From contig MNCI01004154.1 of NCBI GenBank assembly GCA_015680685.1, positions 514,902 to 578,901 of the forward strand: 64,000 nucleotides of DNA. The letters are read 5' to 3'. The first letter of the stretch is position 1. The number at the start of each line of letters is the position of its first letter. Positions 35,715 through 46,374 of this stretch are shown piece by piece. A program made the translations under genes and the position numbers. Source of the DNA: Gnetum montanum (taxonomy: Eukaryota > Streptophyta > Gnetopsida > Gnetales > Gnetaceae). The notes below the pieces were generated by a model. It had not been told where the DNA came from. It made no database searches and saw nothing but the letters and a program-made list of their open reading frames with translations.

Positions 35715-35745
35715 GTTTTGGTGCTAGGAGGGCCTAAACCATTTT
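35715..35745 (+). promoter_or_regulatory. Post-LTR block with putative primer-binding site of B
   Basis: GTTTTGGTGCTAGGAGGGCC directly follows the LTR. Element C has GTTTTCTGGTGCTAGATGG at the same place (55604) and element A a mutated GTTTTCTACCACTAAAAGG on the minus strand below 49800. A primer-binding site should begin with TGG near the LTR end; TGGTGCTAG fits, but I could not match it to a particular tRNA. Confidence 0.5.
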
Positions 35746-35774
35746 TTTCTGCATTTTTGATTAGCACTTAGTCA

Positions 35775-36065
35775 AAACTTTGGATGTTCTAGAGAGTGTA
35801 ACAACTTCTTAGAGTGTAGCAAACTCTAGTGTAGCAAGCTTGACAAGCTATAACGTGGCAAGCTGTAGCGTAGTAAGTGTAGCAAGATCTGGCATAGTGA
35901 GCGTAGCAAGCTCTAGCATAGCGAGCGTGATAAGCTATACTATAGCAAGCTCTAGCGTAGCAAGCTCCAGTATAACAAGCATGACAAGATATAGTATAGC
36001 AAGCTCCAGTGTAGTGATCATACCAAGCATACCAAGCTCTAGCATAGCGAGTGTAGCACCAGAGT
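35775..36065 (+). repeat. Leader minisatellite of element B
   Basis: Units such as GTAGCAAGCTCTAGCATAGC repeat between the primer site and gag with a period of very roughly 22-25 bases. The repeat yields spurious ORFs rich in Cys-Tyr-Ala or Ser; these are not genes. Confidence 0.75.
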
Positions 36066-36259
36066 TGGCCTTTTTCAGTAGTTTTCATACTTAGCACTTT
36101 TTCTATATTTCCGTACTTAGCCAATTTTTTTTTTTGCATTTTTACACTTAGTCATTTTCTTACATTTTTTTTGCTACCAACAGACTTAGTCATTTTTTTG
36201 TAGTTTTTAGAGTTAGCCATTTTCTGCAAACAACAACTCTCACAACCCGATCAGTGAAT

Positions 36260-38295
36260 ATGAATCCAAATCAACCTTCCATGTTGGTGTCTAACACATT
36301 TGACACTAGGATCTAACTAAAGTATGCTACACTAAGCCATGAATAATACAATTTTTTTTGTGCCAAAATTCAAGCAGGACTACAAGTGGATTACCTTGAT
36401 TTGGAGGTAAAACAAGACTATGAATGAGTCCACTGAAACATTTGGGAGTACAACCCCTCCTTGTTTGACATAATCCCACTCATGGAGTCCTACCACCAGT
36501 TGTTGTTCCAACTCATCCATGCAAAAAATCATGATGCAAGGATAACCTACGAGGAAGCCTCACAGAAGGAGGAAGATGAGTTTGAGGCCTACTCTGAACA
36601 CAAGAGCCACCCCTACACCATCTTCCAACAACTACTCCCTAGTATAGCCCCTCTTCGATTCAGTCCACCCATCCTCTCTAAGATGGTGATAATGCCAATT
36701 TAGTCTTCCTTACAAGTGACTACTACATTTACCCAACCCTATGCTCACACAAGAGCCACCTCCTAGCCCTAGAGAACTTGGGCATCCTACATCCTGCCTA
36801 TCTTGTTGGAATCTATGGTGTCTATCCAACCCACTTATGTGTGGTCTACCTTAGTCACCACACCCATTCCTTACCCAACACATCAACTATGCCCATCTGC
36901 TATGACATTCAACAGGCAATAACTTGCAATAACACATCAACAATCGTTCACTACGACATTAAACTAGCAAAAACCATCTTCTATGATGTTAAACTGGCAA
37001 ACTCCACAACCAACAATTCGACCCTATGCTATGCAACCAACACAAACCTAGCCAATGCAATCAGTTGGCACATCCTCAAGCTTGGATTAGGCATTCTAGC
37101 TAATCCAAAGGTTGACGGAGGAAATCAACCGACTCAAGGCTACCTCCTCTAACACCATCAAGGTGGTGGACTTCTACCAAGAAGATCCCATAAGTCCTAT
37201 GGTACTACCTCTAACTCTCCCAATAGGGGTCTAGCTACCACAATTCACCAAGTACAATGGTGAAGGGAACCCCAATGCACACTTGGTCACATTTCAATCT
37301 GCGTTCCTACTCCTTCAAGCTTGGCCATATACCATCGTGCATATGTTCTCCATGTCACTCACTGGCAAGACCTTAGACTAGTATTGGATGCTACCCAAGG
37401 CCTCGATCTCCTCTTTGGAGGATCTCATAAGCCAGTTTGTGACATGCTTCAGGTACAACCTAAAGCTTGAAGCAATCCTCGACTAGCTCATGCAGGTTAA
37501 GCAGGGGCCTCTAGAACTCATGCCAAAATTCCCCCAATGTTGGAATGCTACATTGAGTGAAATGCATGAATGCTTAGTAGAGACACATCTACTGGCCATC
37601 TTCAAAGGTGCAATGATTGACTTCATCAAGTCCAAACTATATTAACTAGCCTTGAAGTCTCTTATCCAAGCCTTTTCCCAAACAAAAGGATTGAGGAAGT
37701 AGCACAAGCTAGCAATGATCTAGCCTACGTGGCCTACAAAAGCCAACATGCTTGCAAGTAGAACACAATAGTGGAAAAAATGGCCACAAGCACAAAAGTA
37801 ACCAATTGGGGCCTAGTAGCTAAGTAGCCCAAGACCCCAATTGACAAAACCATCAACTGATGCACCAATTCACCTACATTGACAAGGGATACCCCAAGGC
37901 CTAACCTTCAGTGCAAGGACCACTCAAAGTATACACCACTACCAATGGAATCCTCTGAACTACTAGAGAAACTCCTAAAATCTGGGCAAATCCAATACAA
38001 AAATGTATCAGAGATTGCTTGCCAAAAACATGATAGGTACTGCAAACTACTAAAGAACCTTGCTTTAGCAATACCAAATGAGTTCCCAGTTCCACGACAC
38101 TTCAAGCTGGACCAATACTCTCATTACCACAAATTGTCTAGTCATAGTATGGACAACTATTCTGCTTTGCAAGATGACCTGCAAAGAATGATAGAATGGG
38201 GTCAATTGGTGCTAGAAATAGTGAGCCAATCCAATGCAGATGATGCTTCCTATGTCATAAACTCCATTAGCATAGATGCAAGCCCAAACTTGTGA
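36260..38295 (+). pseudogene. Element B gag remnant
   Basis: Start ATG at 36260 (MNPNQPSMLVSNTF). In order: the N-terminal part with FDIIPLMESYHQLLFQL and an acidic run; a Pro/Thr-rich linker; LPQFTKYNGEGNPNAHLVTF and KTLD*YWMLPKAS of the capsid-like retrotransposon gag domain; THLLAIFKGAMIDFIKSKLY; then a C-terminal part LLEKLLKSGQIQYKNVSE with a His/Cys-poor knuckle relic (QYSHYHKLSSHS). All parts align with gag in A (47.0-49.1 kb, minus) and C (55.85-58.18 kb). Gag would form the particle. Stops, mostly TAG, are scattered throughout. Confidence 0.8.
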
Positions 38296-39680
38296 AACAA
38301 CCTTTTGTGACCTATGTGCCTCTTAACAAGGAAAGGGTCCCCTCAGCCTCCACAAGTAAGAGGCCTCCCCTTGTTATCAAAGTGCCACCTCGAGCACCCA
38401 CAACACCCTTTGTGGTCAAGGTTTCATAACAACCATTTCCTAAGATGTTAAATTGACATGACACAACAACAACTACTACTAAGCAACCTTTTGTCATCAA
38501 GGTACCACAGAAAGTCAGCCTCACAACAACTCCTAAACTACTATTTTTCATAAGGGTGCCACAACGTGATGGCTCCTCACCTACCCAAAGCCCAATAGTG
38601 GGTAACATCTCGATCCCTCCTCCTTTAAGGGCTGATCCCATTAGTAACCTAGTTAGGCCTACCAAATGGAAATGCAAGAGGATGAATGGATGCCTTGTAA
38701 CCCCCATGTCTAAAGCAAAGGCTATAATCAATAAGCAACAACCAAACACTAGGGCCCTTGCCCTAAGTAGGCCAAGAAAATCAAGCCCAAGTCCCCTTCA
38801 CAATAAATCTATCTCTCAAGTTGCATGGAAGGATTCAAGGCCAATATAAATGACAAGGACTTCGTAGCTACCCTAATCTAGGTGAAACAAATGCTCAAGA
38901 AAAAGAACATAATGTTGATCTTATACAAACTGGTCATGACCTCATCTACTCACTACCAAGCATTGGCTCAAATCTTGGCATCCATTCCTATTACGGAGGA
39001 CATCCCTACAGTTGAGGCATCCATTCGTGCAACAATGTTGCCCCCTACACTCCAAGAATCAAGTTCAACATCCCTAGTGTTCCACGACAATGCATTCAAA
39101 GTCAACCCCAAATGAGGCGAGGTCACTATAGATCCACTATCCATTAGTGTATGTGTTGGGTAGTGCATGATCCATTAGAGTACATGTTGATGATGGTGTA
39201 ACAAAAAATGTAGTCCTATACTCCATCATCGACAAGCTAGGCCTGGTAGATGAAATCAGGCCAATTAAAATCATGTGTCTAAAATCCTTCACTGGATCAC
39301 GTGTCACTATTAGGGGTATAATCAACTTAGCCTTCGTGGTAGGAGAGAAATTCCCCACCAGTTGCAAATTTCACTGACATAGAGGAGATGCCAAGTTTCA
39401 ACCTAATTCTAGGCAAGCCTTGGCTAGCCCAACTACAGGCCATCTCCTCTCCCATCCACTAAGAAATTCACCTTCCATATGAAGGTGGTCAAGTTATCAT
39501 CCATGGTGATAACACCTCCTCTCTAACTATCTATGACATAGACATGGCACAAGTTTCAAAAGAGGAGTTTCTTGGTGGTACACCTATGGCAACCAACGCA
39601 GTGCCTAAGGCTAATACACCTAAACAAGTAGTTGAAGCCAACACCATCTAAGAGGAGCCTAAGCCTTGCACGCCCCCTAA
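38296..39680 (+). pseudogene. Element B linker and retropepsin-like protease remnant
   Basis: A Pro/Lys-rich linker (to 38870, e.g. PFVIKVPQKV-type repeats) leads into VKQMLKKKNIMLILYKLVM and ILASIPITEDIPTVEASI, the block before the protease in this gag lineage and a clear match to A (46374-46081, minus). Then come TIDPLSISVCVG, VDDGVTKNVVLYSIIDKLGL (active-site loop DDG), SFTGSRVTIRGIINLAF and SRQALASPTT-type sequence after a frameshift, corresponding to the LGRPWLAQ end of A. It would cut the Gag protein; frameshifts make it inactive. Confidence 0.7.
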
Positions 39681-39839
39681 TCTATGCCTAGTTAGGAAGC
39701 AACTACATGACCAAGACTTTCCCTTGGCCAAAAATGTGCTAGATGCCTACCTACCCTTTACCTCCACTTGCCATGCATTTTTTACTTTCATTTACATCGT
39801 ACTAGCCTACACATTTACATTTCTCTTGCTCACTTAGAT

Positions 39840-41528
39840 CACACATTTTAATTTTTTTATGCATTTCTACTTTGTTTATGCATCCATCCACTTAGCTTAT
39901 GCATTTCATTTGAAAAACATCAAAAATACATAAAAATAAAAAAAAAGAAAAAAAAAAGAAACAAAAACACATGGCTCGAAAAGGCCTTAAACTAGCCCAT
40001 GCCCCGGAACGGCCTAAAACTATTGATTTTTGCACTGCTTTCCTTTCATTTGGGAATTTCAACTCTATTTACAATAGTTTCCACTTGATGTTGTTTTTCT
40101 AGTTGATTTTTGTAGGATCTTGTACGCACACACCATGACTACGCATGCAGCATCACACCTTACACAAGCAAGATAAGCACTTGTCTACTATGATGTAAAA
40201 CTATCATAGATCGTCCACTATGATGTTAAACTGGCACAACAACTCATCCTTGGGTCATGATGCTAAACTGGCACAACATCCACTATCTACTACAACATTA
40301 AACTAGCATCTAGTAGTCTACTAGGACTATAAACTAGCACATCACGGTTTGTCAGGACCTTAAACTGTGTTCACAATCTACCAGGACTTTAAACTAGCAT
40401 GTTGTTGATCTTTTGGAGCACTTTCCATTAATGCGGCCTTGGTGGCACTCATAGCATCATTGCCTCCCACCATTCTCCTAATCTTTTGAAACACTTGCCA
40501 TTAGTGTAGCCTTTAGAGGACTTGCAACATCATCACCCTGGGACTTTCACTATCTTCCTGAGCATTTGCGACTAGCATAGCATTGGACACATTTACAACA
40601 TCTTTGCATCTAGCACATGTAGCATCTTCACATCAGGCATTTACACTTGCATTTCATGTTGTGTAGTTTTCTTGTCTTCTCAAAGTTGTGTTTACAAGAA
40701 GAAGCCTCGAAGGTGATCATGCAGAGATGCATCTCATTGCAACAACAAGTTACCACATTTCTCTGATGTGCATGATTGGACTAGTTAAGCCACTCAAGAG
40801 TGCGCACCCCCCTCATCCTTGTTATAGCCTATGCATATCCTCTCATCCCCCACATACTCATGATTTCACATCCCTATAGCATACGCATTGTGATGCACAT
40901 GGAATTCTTTTCACATCAACCACTAAACTCATGATAGACGTAATGCAACTTATCCCATGGGGAGTCTTTCTAGGCTAGTCAAAGCCCTAAATAGATGCAA
41001 CACAACTCATCCTGTGGAGGAAACACCTATCCTACAAATGCAATGTGAATGCATCAAAACAAAGCCCATCTTTTTAATGGCCAACTTACAGTTAACATTC
41101 AATAGTAAGCCAAACCCAAAGAAGGTTCGCCTCACAACAAAGAATGGAGAAAAACATGTTACCAAGAAAATTGACAATGTTGTAACTTCGAGCCCAACCT
41201 TAGATTGACTTTGATTCTCTCATAAGCACTTTGATGATAAGTCAATGTTTTAGGGATGAACGACTTCGTGCCATGGTCACTGTCAGTTGTGCTAAATTTT
41301 CATCTTACATCATGATCCACTATTTGCATTTCATTTCCATAGTTTAACTTTCATCTCTCTAGCATTGCCTATACCCCTTGTCCCTCAGCATAACCTTATT
41401 CCCATAGCACTCTTGAGCATGGTAAAATGACATTCAATCTTGTACCAATGAGTGATGTTGGTGACATGTTTGCTGTGGTGTTTTGTAATTCTTTGTACAT
41501 GTCTCTCAGGCCACTCCTCCAGATGTCA
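39840..41528 (+). other. Element B 3' spacer with TTAAACTAGCA repeats
   Basis: Non-coding where other elements carry pol. An A-rich run (39930-39965) is followed by GGCCTTAAACTAGCCC/GGCCTAAAACT words, then about eight units of ATGATGTTAAACTGGCACAA-like sequence (40180-40400), then three ~70-100-bp imperfect repeats starting CTTTTGGAGCACTTTCCATT (40410-40650). Short ORFs here do not resemble known proteins. Confidence 0.6.
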
Positions 41529-41543
41529 ACAAAGAGGGGCCAT
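41529..41543 (+). promoter_or_regulatory. Element B polypurine tract
   Basis: AACAAAGAGGGGCCA(T) directly before the 3' LTR; same as in element A. Confidence 0.75.
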
Positions 41544-42986
41544 TGAAACACCAAAAAATTTTGGGTCTCGACATCTTGATTGCAAATTTGGCTAAGTGTC
41601 AAAATGATGGCACTTTGCCCATATTTTTCCAAGTGTTGAGTCTAGTTAACTCCAACTGCCAGATTTGCAAAAATTTTCTAAGTGTTAGAATGATGGCACT
41701 TTTTGTAGATTCACATGTCAAGCTGTGCAGCATAGTGGAGCATAGCACCATTTCACGCTGCATAGCATAGCGCAACATAACACCTTGTCACACTTTGTAG
41801 CGTAGCGCAGCATAGCACCATGTCAAGTTGTGTAACATAGCACAGCGTATCCATGTCACACTGTGCAACATAGCGCAGCGTAGCACCCTATCACACTACA
41901 TAGCATAGTGTAGCATAGCACCATGTCAAGTTGTGTAGTGTAGCACAGCATAGCACCATGTCATGCTGCATAGCGTAGTGCAATGTAGCACCATGTCACG
42001 CTACGTAGCATAGCACAACGTAGCATCATGTCATGCTATGCAGCATAGTGCAGCGTAGCACCCTATCATGTTGTGTAGGATAGCATAGTGTAGCACCCTT
42101 TCTAGTGTAGCAGCCAATGTTCCATGTCCCACACGTAACACTAGACAAGCCCAATAGTTAGCATCCTGTGGTCCCACTCACCACACTGCCATGTGGCACC
42201 TGATTTGCATTTTGGGCTAACCCTAGACCCTAGCCCTATAAGTAGCCCTGCATCCTAGTGTTTCAAGGGAGAAAAAGAAGGGAAGAACTTCCATCTTTTT
42301 ACCAGGGAGGCAGTTGGCACTTCCATTTGGCATTTGGCACTTTGGCATCTTAGCACTTAGCTCCATGGATGAACGCGACCCAGAGCATACCACACCAACA
42401 GAGAGGCATAGCTACACCACATGGTACACTACATTCCCCATTGTAGCCCTACAGAACATCACACAGTATACCGTGGCTACCAACTTGGTAGGCACAGTTC
42501 AACACAGTGAGCATTAGACTTCACAGCCTGACACCACCAAGCCTATGACTATGCTTCCACTGCACCTGTTGTACACTGTGTACCTTTTGAGACCCTTTGT
42601 GAATTAGCTACGCTCCCTATTTTGGGGCACTGCATTGCTATTCTCAAATTCTGTTGCATTTATCAAGAATTTCTCTTTGGCATTTAGTGTAACATTTTTA
42701 TTTTCTAACTTTCTCATACATATTTGCACATTCACATCATTGTTCTCAAACTGAGACACCTTGCTATGCTCTAGCTTACCCAGACTTGATGCTTGGGTGT
42801 CACGAAGTATAAAACCTTCTCACACACAGCCATTTTAACACCATGTAAGTCCCTATCTAATTGACAAGATCATTCAAGGCACCCCATTTCCATATTCTCC
42901 AGCATAGCCCTCTCGTGGATTTGGGATTAGGCTATATGCCTGGTGACCTCTTGGTGTTCTAGCCACTGACGTTTTCAAATGCTACA
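41544..42986 (+). repeat. Element B 3' LTR
   Basis: Begins TGAAACACCAAAA and ends AATGCTACA, 1443 bases, 89 bases longer than the 5' LTR; extra 35-bp minisatellite units (41715-42110) can explain most of the difference. TATA-like word at about 42237. Confidence 0.9.
41715..42110 (+). repeat. 35-bp minisatellite in the 3' LTR of B
   Basis: About eleven units of the same 35-bp repeat as in the 5' LTR (e.g. TAGCACCATGTCATGCTGCA then TAGCGTAGTGCAATG). Confidence 0.85.
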
Positions 42987-42991
42987 ATGTT
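42987..42991 (+). repeat. Element B target-site duplication, right (ATGTT)
   Basis: Exact copy of 34356-34360. The exon of the antisense gene of A resumes directly after it. Confidence 0.92.
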
Positions 42992-44881
42992 AAATAAGGG
43001 AATGTGGAAAAGGCCAAGAAGTTTCTTGATAAAGTTGAGGATTCAACTAGTGAAAAACGTAAGAGGCCTTTGGTTGATGAGATAGTGCCAATTGTCAAGG
43101 AGCCCTTGAAAAGAAGATTAATCGTCAAGCTTAATTGGGTGCATGATGGAGTCAAAGGTATGTTCTATTTGTTTTATTGTTTTTTGTTTTGAAGTTATAT
43201 TTTAAGTTATGATTTTTGTAATTTAGGCAAACTGTGTTAACTTGTTTAACATTTTTGCAATTATCTTTCTTACATGCAAGCAATAGGAGGCCATTGTAGT
43301 GGCAATAGCAATTGATGCTAAACAAATGTATGAAGAGGAGGAAGTAGCTAAGGATGAATGAAGGTGTCAATTGGAGGAATCATTATAGCATCATGAGGAT
43401 GAGGGTATATCCCATCCTCCATTGAATAACTTCAATGCCTTGTTCAGGGATTCACATCTAGGTGAACCTCCTACCATCATACCAGAGGGTCTATTAGGTA
43501 CTTATGGATTTTGGTTTCATGTGTTGTTATTATTTCTTGATGTTTCATGTTTAACCTTGATTATCGATTTTTAATTTCTTATTCTTCTTTTTATAGCTTT
43601 AGAACCTCAGGTTGATGCTTCCACCTCGATCTTGCACATGTAACCATGGGTGGATACCCCTGATAAGATTGAGTTCATCCAAGGTGTAACTAAAGACATG
43701 ATTAATAGCTTGCAAAAAATAGCTTTGGAAGTTGGTGAAAGTTCTAACTTAATTTTCCTTTTTTTTTACATATTTTTTTTATTTGGTTTTTCATGGTCAT
43801 GTAGTTTTTGTTATCTTCCATTTTCTAGTTGTTAACTAGTTTTATGCATCTAATTTCATTATTTTTTTGTTGTCATTTATAGTGCCTAAGATGAGATGGA
43901 ATCCAAACTAGGTTGTAGAGATCGATGCATTATTTTTCCTACCTTCTGATGTGGTAAATGTCCCACATGCGTTGTATGAGGGTGCCACTTCAGGTACACT
44001 CTCATGTGCAAAAATCTTTATGGGAATGCAAATGCTCCAATGAGTTCTTATGGGAACAAGTTGTGGTACTAAAGATAGAGAACCAAAACCTAATGGAGGA
44101 GGTAAAGGATCTCAAGGATCACAAGAAGTTCGTGGAGGCCCAAGTGACCAACAAGCACTCCTTATGCACCAAGAAAATAACTTGGGCACACTACTTGAAC
44201 GCTATTCATCGCAAGCTTACCCTTGCTAGAGAGGTACTAGAACAAAAACTTTAGATGGATCTGATAAATCACAAGGCTAGAAAATGGAAGGACTATTATT
44301 CTTGGATCCTTCAATGGGACTGAGCACAAAAGGATCATAAGAGATAATATAAGGTCAAGTAGGATGCCTACCTCAAGTGGTTGTAGGATGAGTTTACAGA
44401 ACAATGTTGGTTTGAATTTTTTATGAAGGGGATCAATGTGGAGGAAGTCTACAAGTTATTTACAGATAGTGTAATTGTCACAAAATCCCCTGTTTGTTAG
44501 ATGACTAGTACCTTAGGGGAGGTAACCACCTCCACCTTCTCACATGAGCCACCTACGTGTTAACAAGAGTAACATCCTTATTGGTGTTAATCTTGGGGAT
44601 GTAGATTGGACTAACATGACTAAAGACTAGCTTCTCCATCACTTAGAGGTTGTTCTTCAGAATTTCCCTATAGAGTATGTTGCTCTAGAACCATTTCAAG
44701 TATGTTTATTTTAGTTTTGCTATGGTTTATTCTAGTTTTTCTTAAGTTATTAACTTGGTTTTATTGTGCATTGATTACTAATTGGCTTTATGATGTTATG
44801 TTACAAGCACCAAGTGATATTGGTGATCCCAAGGATGAGGGTGGAAATGACCCTTCACCTCCTCCTCTAGATGCTTCCTAG

Positions 44882-45463
44882 TACCATTAGTTGTCTATTT
44901 TCAGTTGTTCTATTATTAACCATGTCTGATGTTGATGTTGTTATGGCTGATATTAGGAAATTATTTAGTTGTGGATGGTTTTATTATTTTTTGAGGTATC
45001 GTTGAAACATTTTTCCACATTTGGTGTCTATGATTATTTCATTTTAAACATTTTAATTTTAAGTTTAATTTTAATTTTGGCTATATTCTTTTAGCATTAT
45101 GGTTTTATTATGGTTTTATAGTTTTATGTCATAATTGTGGTTTAAGGCCACATTGGCTATCTTGGTTATAATGAAATAAAAAGGTAACATCAGCTAGGCA
45201 ATAAGGTTATAGACTATATTGTAAAATAATTTATGACATTGTTTGCTAGTTTTAGGCCATGGCAGGCCATTGAACTTACCAATTTTAGGCCATCGTAGAC
45301 CCTCATGTTTTCTCCAATTTAAGGCCTTAATGGACCATGCAATAAACATAAAATTTTTTTATGGATTTTTCATGTCTTAAAATTTCTATAACATTTTAGT
45401 TTCTAATAAAAAGAAAAGAAAAGGCTGTAAAAGTAAAAATGCAAAATGAAAATAAACTTTAAG
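44882..45463 (-). other. Spacer between protease and antisense gene in A
   Basis: Non-coding, with TTTTAGGCCATGG/TTTAAGGCC words at 45250-45330. On the minus strand these are the GGCCTTAAA motifs found at the same place in B (39.98 kb) and C (58.94-59.12 kb). The 3' ends of gag-protease (minus) and of the antisense gene (plus) face each other here. Confidence 0.55.
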
Positions 45464-46374
45464 CTATACATCACTTGTGCAAGTGTTTCCTAATCTTTGA
45501 GAGATAGGAAATGTATACAGCCTATGTTGCACAATCTTATATTTCCTATCACCTTTGTTAACAATATTAAGGGGGAGCTCTCCCCATGATGCATCAATGG
45601 GTTCATCATTGTTGGTCTTAGCCTCTTTCACCATCATTGATCCTTTCAATTTTGTGGCTAATGGTGGGAGTTTCTTCATGAGACTCCACTTTGGACTCCT
45701 ATTCTACATCAACTTTGTTAATTGCTAGGAGGACCACACTATTGTTATGAATGATTATTCTACCTCCCTCTATAGGTAGGTGACTTTCCTACTGGATAGG
45801 TGAAGATACAGTTCATAATTGAGCTAGCCAAGGTCTTCCTAGGATAAGGTTGAATCTTGGTGTTTTTTCTACCACTAAGAAGTTTGCCATTTTGGGGAAT
45901 TGTTCCCCTATCACAAAATCTAATGAGATGGAGCCTTTGATAGCAACCCATGATCCATTGAAGGATTTAAGGGCTGAAGTCATCATGTGTTGTATTTGCT
46001 CTGTCAGGCCCAAATGATCAATGAAGATATAAGGTATAATGTTTGCTATTGCCCCATCATTAACATGCACCCTAGGGACTTTATATTTTCCAACCCTTCT
46101 TGTTATAAAGAGGGGTGTGTTGGACCTTGCTATTTTTTTGGATTTGTCTTGATTTTGCTATTGCAAACACTAATGATGTTAATCTCACTTTCTTATGTGA
46201 AGAAGGAACCATCACCACATGGATGAATTCTTCGTTAGTAGGGATGTCCTTGCTACTGGAGATGGACGTTAACATCTTAACTAGTGCTTCATGGTATGTA
46301 GCAAAAGTCATGACCAAGTCATATAGGCTTAAGGTTGTATTCTTTTGTTTCAACAATTGCTTAACATGTTTCAT
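45464..46374 (-). pseudogene. Element A retropepsin-like protease remnant
   Basis: On the minus strand: VKQLLKQKNTTLSLYDLVM, HEALVKMLTSISSSKDIPTN, then VNDGAIANIIPYIFIDHLGL (active-site region; expected DDG-type loop is NDG), SFNGSWVAIKGSISLDFVIG and PRFNLILGRPWLAQL, the closing signature of Tat-type gag-linked proteases. An acidic tail follows to 45464. The protein would mature Gag. The changed active-site residue and frame breaks mean it is inactive. Confidence 0.78.

Larger units (their letters stand above)
34361..42986 (+). mobile_element. Element B: nested gag-protease LTR element without pol
   Basis: Direct LTRs (TGAAACACC...TGCTACA), a perfect 5-bp duplication, a shared post-LTR block, gag, a protease-like region and a polypurine tract are all in one orientation. 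The internal region (35715-41543, 5.8 kb) has no RT, RNase H or integrase anywhere, so B depended on enzymes from another element. This is the layout described for plant terminal-repeat elements with a gag domain. It inserted into an exon of the antisense gene of A. The two LTRs differ at roughly one base in eight or nine over their first 180 bases (by eye). Confidence 0.88.
32640..44881 (+). pseudogene. Antisense multi-exon gene of element A, split by element B
   Basis: This gene runs against A. Exon segments read: 32640-32922; about 33020-33300 (donor GTGAGT); 33472-34355, interrupted by B at 34361, resuming at 42992 to 43157; about 43289-43497; about 43598-43734; 43883-44699; 44808-44881 ending PPPLDAS*. 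The frame continues across the B insertion site once one ATGTT copy is discounted. The exons match those of the element C gene, e.g. LAKVTIITSRHTKKTLALEF against EFTIMIFSCEANTFLFRY, SFSK..KRF in both, and TPDKIEFIQGVTKDMI against FPDKFSFMECVIGDLV, with introns at matching places. The segment near 44.05 kb (KIENQNLMEEVKDLKDHKKF) looks coiled-coil. Several in-frame stops occur. I do not recognise the family. Function is unknown. Confidence 0.7.

Noticed and set aside
35789-36139. Cys-Tyr-Ala repeat protein (minus) and Ser-Val repeat protein (plus)
   Set aside because: Both are readings of the leader minisatellite of element B in different frames.
38312-38749. 145-residue minus-strand frame opposite the B linker
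   Set aside because: It is the antisense of the Pro-rich gag-protease linker, which has homologues on the plus strand in A and C.
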